Positions 35,338 through 43,968 of a DNA stretch of 64,000 bases are shown one piece after another (position 1 is the first letter of the stretch; every line of letters begins with the position of its first letter). Below the pieces are notes generated by a model, which saw nothing but the letters and a program-made list of their open reading frames with translations, made no database searches and had not been told where the DNA came from. The stretch spans positions 372,001 through 436,000 of the forward strand of contig CAZMZW010000001.1 of the NCBI GenBank assembly GCA_964571135.1, written 5' to 3'. The translations under genes were made by a program, and so were the position numbers. This stretch comes from CAZMZW01 sp964571135 (GTDB taxonomy: Bacteria > Chloroflexota > Anaerolineae > Anaerolineales > Anaerolineaceae).

Positions 35338-35538
35338 TTTTCCTCCCAGAAATCAAAAATAGTGTTGTTGATTAATATTCTATCAATTCAATTAAGTGAG
35401 ACCTTAATAATTTATTGATGATAAATGGTTATCGATTATTTGTAACCCTGAATAATGCATGTAATGAAAATTATATACGTACTTTTTGTAAAAATATTCT
35501 AATTCGATAAACATTTCCGATGAGTGTCCAAAAAATCT

Positions 35539-36447
35539 TTACTGTTCAAGAATTATTTTTTTCTTCCCAGTTGAATTTTGTAAAAAATTACCAATTACTA
35601 ATAAGGCGCCTCCTGCTAGGATGCTTATATTCAAATTCACACCCAGGATAAGTGCAAATAAGAGTGCTGAAATCATAGGTTGAAAATTAGCCGCCATCAC
35701 AACTTTATAAATATCTCCCTTTAGCATGGATTGATTCCAAAGGTATGTTGCCAGGAAAAGAGTAACCACAACCCGATACGTAATTTGATAAATCACACTT
35801 ACACTCCAATCAGATGGTTCGATCATAAATAAACTAAACAATCCCATCAATAAACCCGAAATCAACATAAAAAGACCGGTAATTCTGTTATCCTCAATAT
35901 TATATTTCTTAACCAGGTTTGAATAGAAAGCCCAGCAGACTGCGGACAAAAATCCGATAATGAAGGGTAAGAGATCTGTAATTCCTCCGGAAAAAGAACC
36001 GATCACATCCTGCCCGGAGCCACCCAAAACCACAACCAATATTCCCGCGAAGGAGAACAATAAACCAAAAATACTTAGCTTTTTTTTCTCACCCAGCAAC
36101 AGGATGGATAAAATGAGGGTGAATAATGGCCATAGGGAATGGACTGCGCCGACCCGTAGGTTTATCAGCCTGGTTTTTGAGATGGCAATCGAGTAAATTG
36201 TGGTCAAGACATACATGACATAAAAGAAACCGCAAATTAACGTTGGTTTTAGCTCGTTTGTCGCAGCAACAGGTTTCTTCCGAATTTTTGGTGTCAGGAA
36301 CATGGTCATCAGACCACCTAAAATATAGATATAAAAACCCGCGTTGAATGCACCAACTTCTTCACTTATGGACCGAATGAACGCACCAGCCGTACCCCAC
36401 AAAATGACAGCAATATATCCCAAGTAGGTTTTATCGCGATTTTGCAT
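35539..36447 (-). CDS. EamA/DMT-family transporter
   Basis: 302 residues, ten hydrophobic helices arranged as two EamA repeats of five (about 10-140 and 155-290). The repeat end motifs LTIILSILLLGEKKKLSIFG and FALILGVNLNISILAGGALLVIG are typical: export-type carriers for small metabolites such as nucleosides, purines or amino acids. It is 17 bases from the next gene upstream (nucleoside hydrolase 3) and probably belongs to the same minus-strand operon, so nucleoside or base transport is a fair guess. Confidence 0.85.
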   Translation of the reverse strand: MQNRDKTYLGYIAVILWGTAGAFIRSISEEVGAFNAGFYIYILGGLMTMFLTPKIRKKPVAATNELKPTLICGFFYVMYVLTTIYSIAISKTRLINLRVGAVHSLWPLFTLILSILLLGEKKKLSIFGLLFSFAGILVVVLGGSGQDVIGSFSGGITDLLPFIIGFLSAVCWAFYSNLVKKYNIEDNRITGLFMLISGLLMGLFSLFMIEPSDWSVSVIYQITYRVVVTLFLATYLWNQSMLKGDIYKVVMAANFQPMISALLFALILGVNLNISILAGGALLVIGNFLQNSTGKKKIILEQ

Positions 36448-36464
36448 AGAAAAAGATAACCTGA

Positions 36465-37442
36465 TTAGTGTGAAAAGCTTCGAATGGTTTCGTGGAGCAG
36501 AGAGAAAAATGCATTTATATCCAATTCCATACCAACTTTACAATTAGGGCTTTTTCCATAGGGATGTTTAATGGGATCGTGATCAATATCTACAGGGGGA
36601 TTACTACCGCTTGTATGCCGGTAATCACATACGGTCATTCCACGTGTGAATTCTCCCTTCAATTCAACCTGGACGTGCATGTCCACGGATTTGATTAGTG
36701 TTTCATCGATGGCCCATGCCGCCGCGCAAGCATCATGTAAGCTGGCACCGCGCATGCCCGATCTTTTAAAACTGGAATCGATGAAGAATTTCATGAGATC
36801 ATAACAAAACAGAGCTACTGGGTTGTTTATTTCCTTAAGAAGCCTCATTGTATTATCTTCAGTCACAAATGCTTGCCTAGTAAGATTTAATCCACATAAT
36901 TTGATGGGTATGCCAGAGTTGAATACCTTGTAAGCTGCTTCAGGATCCACATAAATATTAAATTCCGCTGCTGGTGTCCAATTCCCATAGGTCACTGAAC
37001 CGCCCATAATAAATATCTCTTCTATTTTCTTGGCAATACGATGGTCCAGTTGTAAGGCGGTTGCCAGGTTCGTGAGTGGTCCGGTGGCGATTAGGGAAAT
37101 TTTCTCATGCGCATTGGTTGTTTCTACAATAAATTGTGCGGCGTGTTTTCCCTTCGCTTTGAAGGTTGGTTCGGGGAGTTGGGGGCCATCCAATCCTGAT
37201 GAACCGTGGAATTGGGGTGCGGTTTCAAGTTTTTGAATCCAGGGGTGCTGAGAACCCGGAAAGACGGGAATGTCTGTCCGCTTGATCACCTCAAGAATTT
37301 TTAATGCGTTGTTGGTAACTTTTTCAATTGTCTGGTTTCCTGCAACAGTGGTGACTCCCAGAAGGTTCAAATGTTTGGCCGCCAGGATCAGGGCGACTGC
37401 ATCATCATGCCCGGGATCACAATCCATAATGTAATTTTTCAT
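36465..37442 (-). CDS. Nucleoside hydrolase 3
   Basis: 325 residues from ATG 37442; TTG/GTG codons four or three codons earlier are possible starts that would overlap less well with the family. Ca-binding motif DCDPGHDD (7-14), ATGPLTNLATAL, and MGGSVTYGNWTPAAEFNIYVDPEAA. The catalytic His-Asp is kept (SLHDACAAAWAID). It lies 14 bases downstream of the PfkB kinase gene, which could phosphorylate the ribose it releases. Confidence 0.9.
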   Translation of the reverse strand: MKNYIMDCDPGHDDAVALILAAKHLNLLGVTTVAGNQTIEKVTNNALKILEVIKRTDIPVFPGSQHPWIQKLETAPQFHGSSGLDGPQLPEPTFKAKGKHAAQFIVETTNAHEKISLIATGPLTNLATALQLDHRIAKKIEEIFIMGGSVTYGNWTPAAEFNIYVDPEAAYKVFNSGIPIKLCGLNLTRQAFVTEDNTMRLLKEINNPVALFCYDLMKFFIDSSFKRSGMRGASLHDACAAAWAIDETLIKSVDMHVQVELKGEFTRGMTVCDYRHTSGSNPPVDIDHDPIKHPYGKSPNCKVGMELDINAFFSLLHETIRSFSH

Positions 37443-37455
37443 CGTTCGCACCAAC

Positions 37456-38412
37456 CTATTTTTTTTGATATTTACCTATAAATTTCTGTAATTGTCTCAA
37501 AGTAGGGCTTGTCCTAGCCCCCTCCTTGGAAATTGAAAATCCGGCTGATGCATTTCCCCATTGAAGTGCAATTTTTGCATCCTGGTAGTTGATCATTGCA
37601 GCTATGAATCCTGCATTGTAAACATCACCGGCACCAACTGTGTCAACCACTTTAACCGGGTAAGCCTGTGAATCGATACATTGACCCTCTGTAAAAAAAA
37701 TCGACCCAAGAGCCCCTCGTCGAACAATCACTTTTTTATGGATTCCCTGAAGCATTGCCACAGCTTTTTCCCAATCGCGGGATTTATGTAGGAGTGAGAA
37801 TTCCTGATCGGAACCCAGTATATAAGTTGAGTATTTAATCGCCTGCATGACGGCATCCTGATGGGATTTCTTGAATACTTTTTTGCTGACGCGCAGGTTC
37901 AAATCCAGGGAAGTGATGATCCCATTTTCTTCGCACCATTCCAGAATGGTTAAAGTGGTATCTCTCCCGCTTGATTCTTTTCCTAATAGCAGACCAGTAG
38001 TGTGCAGCCAGCCTGCTTGACGGATTCTTTCCAAATTAATTTTTTTGAATTCGATGGAGGAAAATGATTGTTTTTCAAGTGGCCATCCCCAAAGGTACCG
38101 CTCGCCATCTAAGTACACAAAAGCGAACACACAAACCGTGGAAAGAGCTGGATCAAGAAAGAGCTGGTCGGTTTCCACGTTTTCTTTGGTGAAATCGTCA
38201 ACAACCACCTGACCGTACTGGTCTTTGCCTATCGTACCGATGAATTGAGTGTTGATCCTCAGTCGAGCTAGGGCAACAGCAGTGTTGGCACCGCTACCAC
38301 CGGGATGGAGATGAGGTTTTTGAACTGTGACCTCTTCACCTTCACCGAATTGCGAAAGGCGCATTATCAGATCAACAGCCGTATCCCCCAGGACACAAAC
38401 ACCTTGTACCAA
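37456..38412 (-). CDS. PfkB-family sugar kinase
   Basis: 318 residues. VLGDTAVDLIMRLSQFGEGEEVTV at the start, HPGGSGANTAVALARL as substrate-binding segment and DTVGAGDVYNAGF near residue 250 as the ATP/anion hole, with the catalytic Asp in AGD. Ribokinase-like; the neighbours (a nucleoside hydrolase next door and a TIM barrel four bases upstream) favour ribose, 2-deoxyribose or a nucleoside as substrate. Confidence 0.9.
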   Translation of the reverse strand: MVQGVCVLGDTAVDLIMRLSQFGEGEEVTVQKPHLHPGGSGANTAVALARLRINTQFIGTIGKDQYGQVVVDDFTKENVETDQLFLDPALSTVCVFAFVYLDGERYLWGWPLEKQSFSSIEFKKINLERIRQAGWLHTTGLLLGKESSGRDTTLTILEWCEENGIITSLDLNLRVSKKVFKKSHQDAVMQAIKYSTYILGSDQEFSLLHKSRDWEKAVAMLQGIHKKVIVRRGALGSIFFTEGQCIDSQAYPVKVVDTVGAGDVYNAGFIAAMINYQDAKIALQWGNASAGFSISKEGARTSPTLRQLQKFIGKYQKK

Positions 38413-38415
38413 TTC

Positions 38416-39084
38416 TTATCCAGCTTTACGAATAGACTCAATAAAGGCTTTTACTTTTAGCGGATCTTTAAAATGATCTCCTTGTGGTGTGTCCAGGTTT
38501 GTTTTGGTCAGCGAATCCACTCCATACGGCCGAACAATTCGAATAGCTTCTGCCACATTGGTAGAGCCCAATCCACCGGCAATGATGCAGGGAATTTTTG
38601 TCATTTCAACAATCTTCTTGTCTATGAGTAGATCATGTGTAAGTCCGGTTGCTCCGATATCACCAGCGCCTTCTTTAACAGTATCAATGAGGAAAAAATC
38701 AGAAACGGGCTCATATTCCTTAACATAATCAAATATTTTTGGGTCATTTGCAGGTAGGGCTTGCATGATTTTTAAACCTTTAACGCGATTCTTGAGCTCG
38801 ACAATTTGGGAGGGAGTAAATTTCGCGATATCACCTGACAAATGTAGAATATCAGGCATTACCGTTGTGACCATCGTGACGATTTCCTCCAGATCATAAG
38901 AAATTGTCAATCCAATTTTTACTGCTTTATCTCCAATGGCATTGAAAACCTCTCTGGCCTGGTCAAAGTTCAAGAACCTGGGAGAGCCATAGGCAACACC
39001 CAAATGATCGGCTCCCATTTCTGTCACCATTTTCGCGTCTGAGACAGACTTGATTCCATATATTTGTGCAATCGTTTTTGTCAT
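38416..39084 (-). CDS. TrpF-like (phosphoribosylanthranilate isomerase fold) barrel without the catalytic Cys
   Basis: 222 residues, typical length and strand order of TrpF: AQIYGIKSVSDAKMVTEMGAD, then SPRFL, MPDILHLSGD, FFLIDTVKEGAGDIGATGLTHDLL, IAGGLGSTNVAEAI and the phosphate-gripping end YGVDSLTKTNLD...KDPLKVKAFIESIRKAG. In true TrpF the first strand is KICGI, where Cys is the general base; here that position is Tyr9. The general-acid Asp (Asp134 in LIDT) is kept. No other tryptophan gene is nearby; it is the first gene of a PfkB/nucleoside-hydrolase operon. I infer a related reaction on a phosphoribosyl or ribose-phosphate compound, not tryptophan synthesis. Confidence 0.8.
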   Translation of the reverse strand: MTKTIAQIYGIKSVSDAKMVTEMGADHLGVAYGSPRFLNFDQAREVFNAIGDKAVKIGLTISYDLEEIVTMVTTVMPDILHLSGDIAKFTPSQIVELKNRVKGLKIMQALPANDPKIFDYVKEYEPVSDFFLIDTVKEGAGDIGATGLTHDLLIDKKIVEMTKIPCIIAGGLGSTNVAEAIRIVRPYGVDSLTKTNLDTPQGDHFKDPLKVKAFIESIRKAG

Positions 39085-39237
39085 AAAAAATCCTTTACAA
39101 AAAATTATTTTCCATCAAGGAATGTAAAACTTATCGCGGGGTATTTATAAACTTTAAATTATCCGGGGTCTACCAATTCTTGTTGGAATTCATTGTTGTA
39201 CTAATATTATCAGAACTTTTATTTTAAAACTAATTTC

Positions 39238-39262
39238 AATACATGCAATATAGTAATGTATT
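39238..39262. promoter_or_regulatory. Inverted repeat between divergent operons
   Basis: AATACAT (39238-39244) and ATGTATT (39256-39262) form a perfect inverted repeat with 11 bases between them, 39 bases before the amidohydrolase start and in the divergent promoter region. A candidate operator. Confidence 0.35.
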
Positions 39263-39300
39263 AAAATATTTGGTAATATGAAAATGCAAAGGAGACAGCA

Positions 39301-40656
39301 ATGAGTAAGGATTGGTTGATCGAAAACGCAACGGTTGTGACCATGAACACCACGCGCGATATCCTTTATGGAACATCAATTGCCATTCGGGATGATCGTA
39401 TCAGTGCTATCGGTGAGCTGGAGGAATTGCGCAAAACTTATCCACAGGCGGAACGGGTTAATGCTACCGGAAAGGTGGCATTGCCTGGTCTGATCAATAG
39501 TCATACCCATATTTCGATGAGCCTCCAAAAGGGAATTACCCTGGCTATCCCGGATGGGGTATATCGTGTGATGTGGCCGGTTGAAAAAAATCTCCAACCT
39601 GACGAAGTATATATTGGAGCCCTGGCAGGTGGGGCGGAAGCCTTGTTGGGTGGTACGACAACGGTTGTGGACCATTATTTCTTTGCAGAACAGACAGCCA
39701 GGGCAGTGGTCGAATTGGGCTTGCGTGGGATCATTGCGCATACCCTTATGAGTCGCATCGGTCCAATTATCGGAGAGCAGGAACTGGAGGAAGGGATTGA
39801 TTTTGTTCGGCGTTGGAAAGGTCGTAATCCATTAGTCATTCCCTGGTTGGGACCGCATGCGACGGAATCTGTATCAACCGAATGGTTTTTAAAATTGCGT
39901 CAGGTCGCCAATGAGGAAGAAGTTGGGTTGCATTTGCATCTGGCACAGACGCCACAGGAGAGATCCTACATCAAGGACCAACATGGTAAAGGTTGTGTGG
40001 AATATTTGGCGGATATTGGCTTTCTAGGCAAGGATGTGTTTGCAGCTCATTGCATTTTTATCAGCGAGACCGAGATGGACCTCCTGACTAAGACCGGCAC
40101 TCATCCCATCTATTGCCCAATAGCACATTCACTCGGTGGGAAACCGGCTCAAGCCTGGAAAATGATCTTAAAAGGCGCTGATGTGCTTATCGGTACCGAT
40201 GCAGTCACTAGTAATAATGTCATGGACCTGACTGGTGAATTACGCATGGTCGGAGCGGCCCAAAAACAGCTGACCAATGACTCGCAGGCAATGCCATCAT
40301 CCAAAATTCTTGAGATGGTGACAGTAAATGCGGCAGCCGCCATTGGGATGAGTAACCAACTGGGTACACTTGCACCTGGTTACTTGGCAGACCTGATCTT
40401 GCTTAATTTTGATCGAATATCCACCACTCCTGCCTACTCGTTATTAGATTGTATTGTCTATTGTTGCAATGGCCGGGACGTGAATACCGTCTTTGTCAAT
40501 GGGAATATGGTGGTGAGGGAAGGAGTGTTGTTGACAGCCGATGAAAAGGAACTAGTGAAGAAAATTGATGAACGCGGCCGCAGCCTTTTGAGTCGGGCTG
40601 TGAAAGGTGATGCTGAGTTGGAAGCGCTATTCCGGTCCAACACTCTCTATTCATAA
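39301..40656 (+). CDS. Amidohydrolase, nucleoside/base deaminase-type (Atz/MtaD-like)
   Basis: 451 residues; ATG after AAAGGAG. Metal-dependent amidohydrolase of the deaminase/chlorohydrolase branch: INSHTHISM (His68 and His70) as the first metal pair, LHLHLAQT and AAHCIFI further His ligands, and IGTDAVTSNN with the catalytic Asp. Relatives include SAH/MTA/guanine/hydroxyadenine deaminases. In this region it could deaminate purine or pyrimidine bases or nucleosides before or after phosphorolysis. It stands alone on the plus strand, divergent from the TrpF-like operon; a short inverted repeat separates them. Confidence 0.85.
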   Translation: MSKDWLIENATVVTMNTTRDILYGTSIAIRDDRISAIGELEELRKTYPQAERVNATGKVALPGLINSHTHISMSLQKGITLAIPDGVYRVMWPVEKNLQPDEVYIGALAGGAEALLGGTTTVVDHYFFAEQTARAVVELGLRGIIAHTLMSRIGPIIGEQELEEGIDFVRRWKGRNPLVIPWLGPHATESVSTEWFLKLRQVANEEEVGLHLHLAQTPQERSYIKDQHGKGCVEYLADIGFLGKDVFAAHCIFISETEMDLLTKTGTHPIYCPIAHSLGGKPAQAWKMILKGADVLIGTDAVTSNNVMDLTGELRMVGAAQKQLTNDSQAMPSSKILEMVTVNAAAAIGMSNQLGTLAPGYLADLILLNFDRISTTPAYSLLDCIVYCCNGRDVNTVFVNGNMVVREGVLLTADEKELVKKIDERGRSLLSRAVKGDAELEALFRSNTLYS

Positions 40657-40843
40657 TAATAAGAAGGAGGATGGAATAGGCGATTTTGAAGAAAATCAGA
40701 AAGGTGGTAACGTCATATCCAAATGAACTAGATAAATTTCATATTGCCTAATGACATATTAATATTCTCTCTCTTCACTACCTCATTTGAATTTGAACAG
40801 ATTGATAATCAGGGCGCCTGTATCATTGTCGGATGACCCAAGC

Positions 40844-40876
40844 TACTGACGGGCGTCTGAATCATTGTCAGTTGCT
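40844..40876. repeat. ACTGAC-hairpin repeat near the intact tRNA-Lys
   Basis: CTACTGACGGGCGTCTGAATCATTGTCAGTTGCTCTG: ACTGAC (40846-40851) pairs with GTCAGT (40868-40873). The same family as at 2684, 3459, 3510 and 12152. A further degenerate unit lies just before it (about 40811-40832). Confidence 0.6.
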
Positions 40877-40921
40877 CTGAGTACCTGATGTGTCCTTGAT
40901 TTCCACAAAATAGGGATTAAG

Positions 40922-40948
40922 AAAAAAAACCGCCTCAAGGCGGTTTTT
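40922..40948 (-). terminator. Terminator downstream of tRNA-Lys
   Basis: On the minus strand AAAACCGCCTTGAGGCGGTTTTTTTT forms a perfect GC stem with a T run directly after the tRNA 3' end. Confidence 0.85.
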
Positions 40949-40949
40949 A

Positions 40950-41022
<73 letters not shown>

Positions 41023-41061
41023 GCGAACGCAGGAATTATACCGTATGTAATTATTGTGTCA

Positions 41062-41116
41062 ATAAAAAAGATGCGCATCAAGTTCTCTTCTCCCTGTGAA
41101 GAAATGATGCGCATCT
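41062..41116 (-). terminator. Terminator after the first NBR1-Ig lipoprotein gene
   Basis: AGATGCGCATCA (41069-41080) pairs perfectly with TGATGCGCATCT (41105-41116). Read on the minus strand it is followed by TTTTTTATTG. It separates the lipoprotein gene from the tRNA. Confidence 0.8.
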
Positions 41117-41230
41117 GTAAGAGTATTAGATATCTCGGTCAGTTACATTTTAAAACTTTTCAAATTACTGTTGTGGTGTTTCTTTGAAAAAATTTGTTTT
41201 CCAGTCATAAACTGGTTCCTGTTTTCTGGG

Positions 41231-41824
41231 TTAGATAACGTCGATGGTCACCCAAACTGGTCCGATGTCATAACCGCTGTTCGTATAGAGATGCCAGTAG
41301 CCGGTAAAGGTACCGACAGTGGCTGGAGCGGTCATGGTTACGGTTACGTTAATACTTCCATTGGGCGCTACACTGGAGGTCAGGTATGTGGGGGAAGTCC
41401 CGCCCATTTGGCTACCGCTATAAAATGCGAGGTAGTAACTGGTATTCCAGGTGCAGTAACCCACGTTGGTGAACTGCCAGGTTTTACTAAATACCGTACT
41501 GTGGGTTACGTCCGTGTTATCCACATAATTGACATCCACAGCGGTTGCCCAGTTGCAGGGGGTTACCGTCGCAGTTGGCAGCGGGATGGCGGTCGGCAGC
41601 GGCAGCGGCATTGCGGTGGGCAGGGGTGCCAGCGTGGGTGCCGGTGCTAACGTGGGCTGCACCTGATGCTGCTGGGCATTAATGGCTGCAACTGTTTGTG
41701 CCACCTGGATCGCCACCTGGTTGGGATCGGGCTGGGAGGTGGCAATGCTGATGGGTACAGTGCATGCCATGGCTGACAATCCGAGCGCAAAAATGATGGC
41801 TAAGGGAACGATTCTATTTTTCAT
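41231..41824 (-). CDS. NBR1-Ig-like domain lipoprotein 1
   Basis: 197 residues with lipobox AMAC (Cys21), then a helical QVAQTVAAINAQQ segment and a Pro/Thr/Leu-rich linker of about 30 residues. The single C-terminal domain (about 105-197) has KTWQFTNVGYCTWNTSYYLAFYSG, TSSVAPNGSINVTVTMTAP and GYWHLYTNSG, the signature of NBR1-like Ig domains common in Chloroflexota surface proteins. It is presumably displayed outside the membrane in protein-protein binding. It is the shortest of three paralogues in a row. Confidence 0.85.
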   Translation of the reverse strand: MKNRIVPLAIIFALGLSAMACTVPISIATSQPDPNQVAIQVAQTVAAINAQQHQVQPTLAPAPTLAPLPTAMPLPLPTAIPLPTATVTPCNWATAVDVNYVDNTDVTHSTVFSKTWQFTNVGYCTWNTSYYLAFYSGSQMGGTSPTYLTSSVAPNGSINVTVTMTAPATVGTFTGYWHLYTNSGYDIGPVWVTIDVI

Positions 41825-41900
41825 CTTATACTCCTTTTATAGGTAAAAACCTTACTTTATAAGTAGCACTATTTGTGCCAATTTGTAAAATTATCTGATT

Positions 41901-42815
41901 TTAAATGCAAGTCACTGTGACGTTTACCGTACCAAATAATTGGTGGTTGGGATTATTGACGTACAGCTTTACCCAGGATGCACCGGGAGCACCCAGGCTC
42001 CAGTCATACGCAACTGTCTGAGTACCTGCGGCTCCGAACACAAGCGACTGCTCAGCGGCGGAAGAGCCATCATCACGCGTCCAGTAAAAAGTGACCGTTC
42101 CAGGACCGTTGGTGCTGATTGCCGCAGTAAAGTGGAAAACGTGCGGGCATGCGCCAGTGTAGGCATTGGTGTCTACCGAGAAAGCAACGCCGGTTACTGC
42201 GAATGCGGGAGCCGGGTTGACCGCAATGATGCTTGCCCAAATCCCATAGGAGGTGGTGAAATCAACGTTGCTGTCTGTGTACAAATGCCAGTATCCCTTA
42301 TAGGTGCCGGCAGTGGCGGGGACCTTTAGCGGCAGGATAAGATCAATGGTTTCGCCTGGAGCCACACTGCGTCCGAATAATTTGGAAGCCGGTCCGCCCA
42401 TTCCTTCTCCGCTATAGAAAGCGATCTTGTAGTTGGAATTCCAGGTGCAGGTGCCAGCATTTTTGATCCGCCAGGATTTGTTGAAGTTGGTGTTGATGTT
42501 AATGGAGGTGCCATCTGCAACTGTTTCACTGACCAATTTCGCCCAGTTGCATGGCAGCGGGGTTGCCGTGGGGGGCAGCGCAACTGTTGGTAAAGGTGAA
42601 AGCGTCTGGGTGGGGGCTGGTCCCAGTGTTGGGATTTGGGGAGCCAGCGTGGACACATTTTGATTTGGTTTATTCAGAGCCGCAACGGTTTGGGCGACCG
42701 AGGTGGCTACCAGCCCGGTATCCTGTGAGGCAATATTGAAAAAAGGCAGGTTGCAGGCCATCATGACCAAGCCCAATGTCAGGGCGATCGAGAGCGGTAA
42801 CAATCTTTTACTCAT
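41901..42815 (-). CDS. NBR1-Ig-like domain lipoprotein 2
   Basis: 305 residues from ATG 42815, supported by AGGAG; a longer frame from 42905 has no ribosome site and no signal peptide. Lipobox MMAC (Cys21), a SVAQTVAALN helix, Pro/Thr linker, then the NBR1-Ig domain (KSWRIKNAGTCTWNSNYKIAFYSG ... GYWHLYTDSNVDF). A second C-terminal Ig-like domain of about 95 residues follows (GACPHVFHFTAAISTNGPGTVTFYW ... SWVKLYVNNPNH), with two Cys that may form a disulfide. Paralogue 3 has the same two-domain plan. Confidence 0.85.
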   Translation of the reverse strand: MSKRLLPLSIALTLGLVMMACNLPFFNIASQDTGLVATSVAQTVAALNKPNQNVSTLAPQIPTLGPAPTQTLSPLPTVALPPTATPLPCNWAKLVSETVADGTSININTNFNKSWRIKNAGTCTWNSNYKIAFYSGEGMGGPASKLFGRSVAPGETIDLILPLKVPATAGTYKGYWHLYTDSNVDFTTSYGIWASIIAVNPAPAFAVTGVAFSVDTNAYTGACPHVFHFTAAISTNGPGTVTFYWTRDDGSSAAEQSLVFGAAGTQTVAYDWSLGAPGASWVKLYVNNPNHQLFGTVNVTVTCI

Positions 42816-42913
42816 TTTTACTCCTGTTGACTGCTTTATTCTAATCCTTAATGCAAGGTTATACGCATTGGTTAGTAGACGCTTTGGATCATAAAAAGTT
42901 CCCAATTAAATGA

Positions 42914-42940
42914 AAAAGCCATGGTTTTGGCCATGGCTTT
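42914..42940. terminator. Bidirectional terminator between NBR1-Ig genes 3 and 2
   Basis: AAAAGCCATGG / CCATGGCTTTT is a perfect inverted repeat with flanking A and T runs. It lies after the stop of lipoprotein gene 3 and before lipoprotein gene 2, both read on the minus strand. Confidence 0.8.
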
Positions 42941-43023
42941 TATTATTTTATGGACAATTGTTACTTATGAACAAAATATTTTAGTTGTTGATTCAGTTCA
43001 TAATTTTTTCAATAATATGTAAA

Positions 43024-43968
43024 TTATGGACAGGTGACAGTCACCTGATTCCATTCCTGATTATTGGGGCTTTCAATAAATATCTTAACCCATGATGTGC
43101 CAGATGCGCCTAGATTCCAGGTGTATGTTGCGGTTTGGGAGCCAGCTGCGCTAAAGGTCAGCGATTCGGAAGGACTAGAAATACTGCCATCATCCCGGAC
43201 CCAGTGGTAGGTAACTGTACCCGCCTGATTCACAGCAATTGTGGATGTGAAAACAAAGGCGTACGGGCAGGCTCCAGGAGCAGCATTATTTACTACTGTA
43301 TTTGCACCGGTGACCCTGAAGGTGTTGGCAGTGGGAACTATAGCGACTCTATTAATCGATACCCATACTCTACCAAAATAGGTGTCTTTGTCATCGTACA
43401 GCCCCCAGTACCCGGTGGATGTGCCTACTGAATTGGTTGTTTTTAGATTTAATTCGAGAGCAAGAGTCTGCCAGGGGGGTACGCTTTTACCAAAAAGGAT
43501 AAATGACGGACCGCCCATTTGATCCCCGCTTACAAATTTAAGCTTGTAATTGGCGTTCCAGGTGCAGGAGCCCTGGTTCGATATTGTCCATCTTTTTGTA
43601 AAAGCAAAATTAGGATAGAGTGTTGTGCCATCCGGATAGTTTTCGCCCTCACTCCGGGGTGTCGCCAGGCAGGGGATGCCGGTGGCCACACCCGGCAAAG
43701 AGAGCGTGGGAACGTTTACCGCCGCCAGGGTGGGGATTGGTCCAATCGTTGGAATTAGTGGGTTATTGGTCGGCTGAGCTGGCTGCTGGGTCGGGATCGC
43801 CGCCAGCGCCTGAGCCACCTTGGTGGCAACCTGGGCGTCCACCAGCGCCGCCACCTGGGCGGCGAGCTGATTTGGATCCTGGGTGGGGGCTGCGGCAGTG
43901 GTGCAGGCGGTAAGGACAAGGCTGAAGGCCAGTAAAAGTGAATTGATCACTAAGATTTTTTTCATCAT
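43024..43968 (-). CDS. NBR1-Ig-like domain lipoprotein 3
   Basis: 314 residues; start after AAAGGAGACG. Lipobox LTAC (Cys22), an Ala/Gln-rich helix of about 40 residues (a possible coiled coil: LAAQVAALVDAQVATKVAQALAA), Pro/Thr linker, then NBR1-Ig (KRWTISNQGSCTWNANYKLKF ... GYWGLYDDKDTYFG) and the second Ig-like domain with GACPYAFVFTSTIAVNQ and SWVKIFIESPNNQEW. Surface-exposed. No catalytic sites. The tandem set of three probably arose by duplication with loss of the last domain in copy 1. Confidence 0.85.
   Translation of the reverse strand: MMKKILVINSLLLAFSLVLTACTTAAAPTQDPNQLAAQVAALVDAQVATKVAQALAAIPTQQPAQPTNNPLIPTIGPIPTLAAVNVPTLSLPGVATGIPCLATPRSEGENYPDGTTLYPNFAFTKRWTISNQGSCTWNANYKLKFVSGDQMGGPSFILFGKSVPPWQTLALELNLKTTNSVGTSTGYWGLYDDKDTYFGRVWVSINRVAIVPTANTFRVTGANTVVNNAAPGACPYAFVFTSTIAVNQAGTVTYHWVRDDGSISSPSESLTFSAAGSQTATYTWNLGASGTSWVKIFIESPNNQEWNQVTVTCP

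Noticed and set aside
38416..39084. Genuine tryptophan biosynthesis gene trpF
   Set aside because: The general-base Cys is replaced by Tyr and no other tryptophan genes are near; the operon partners are for nucleoside and sugar use.
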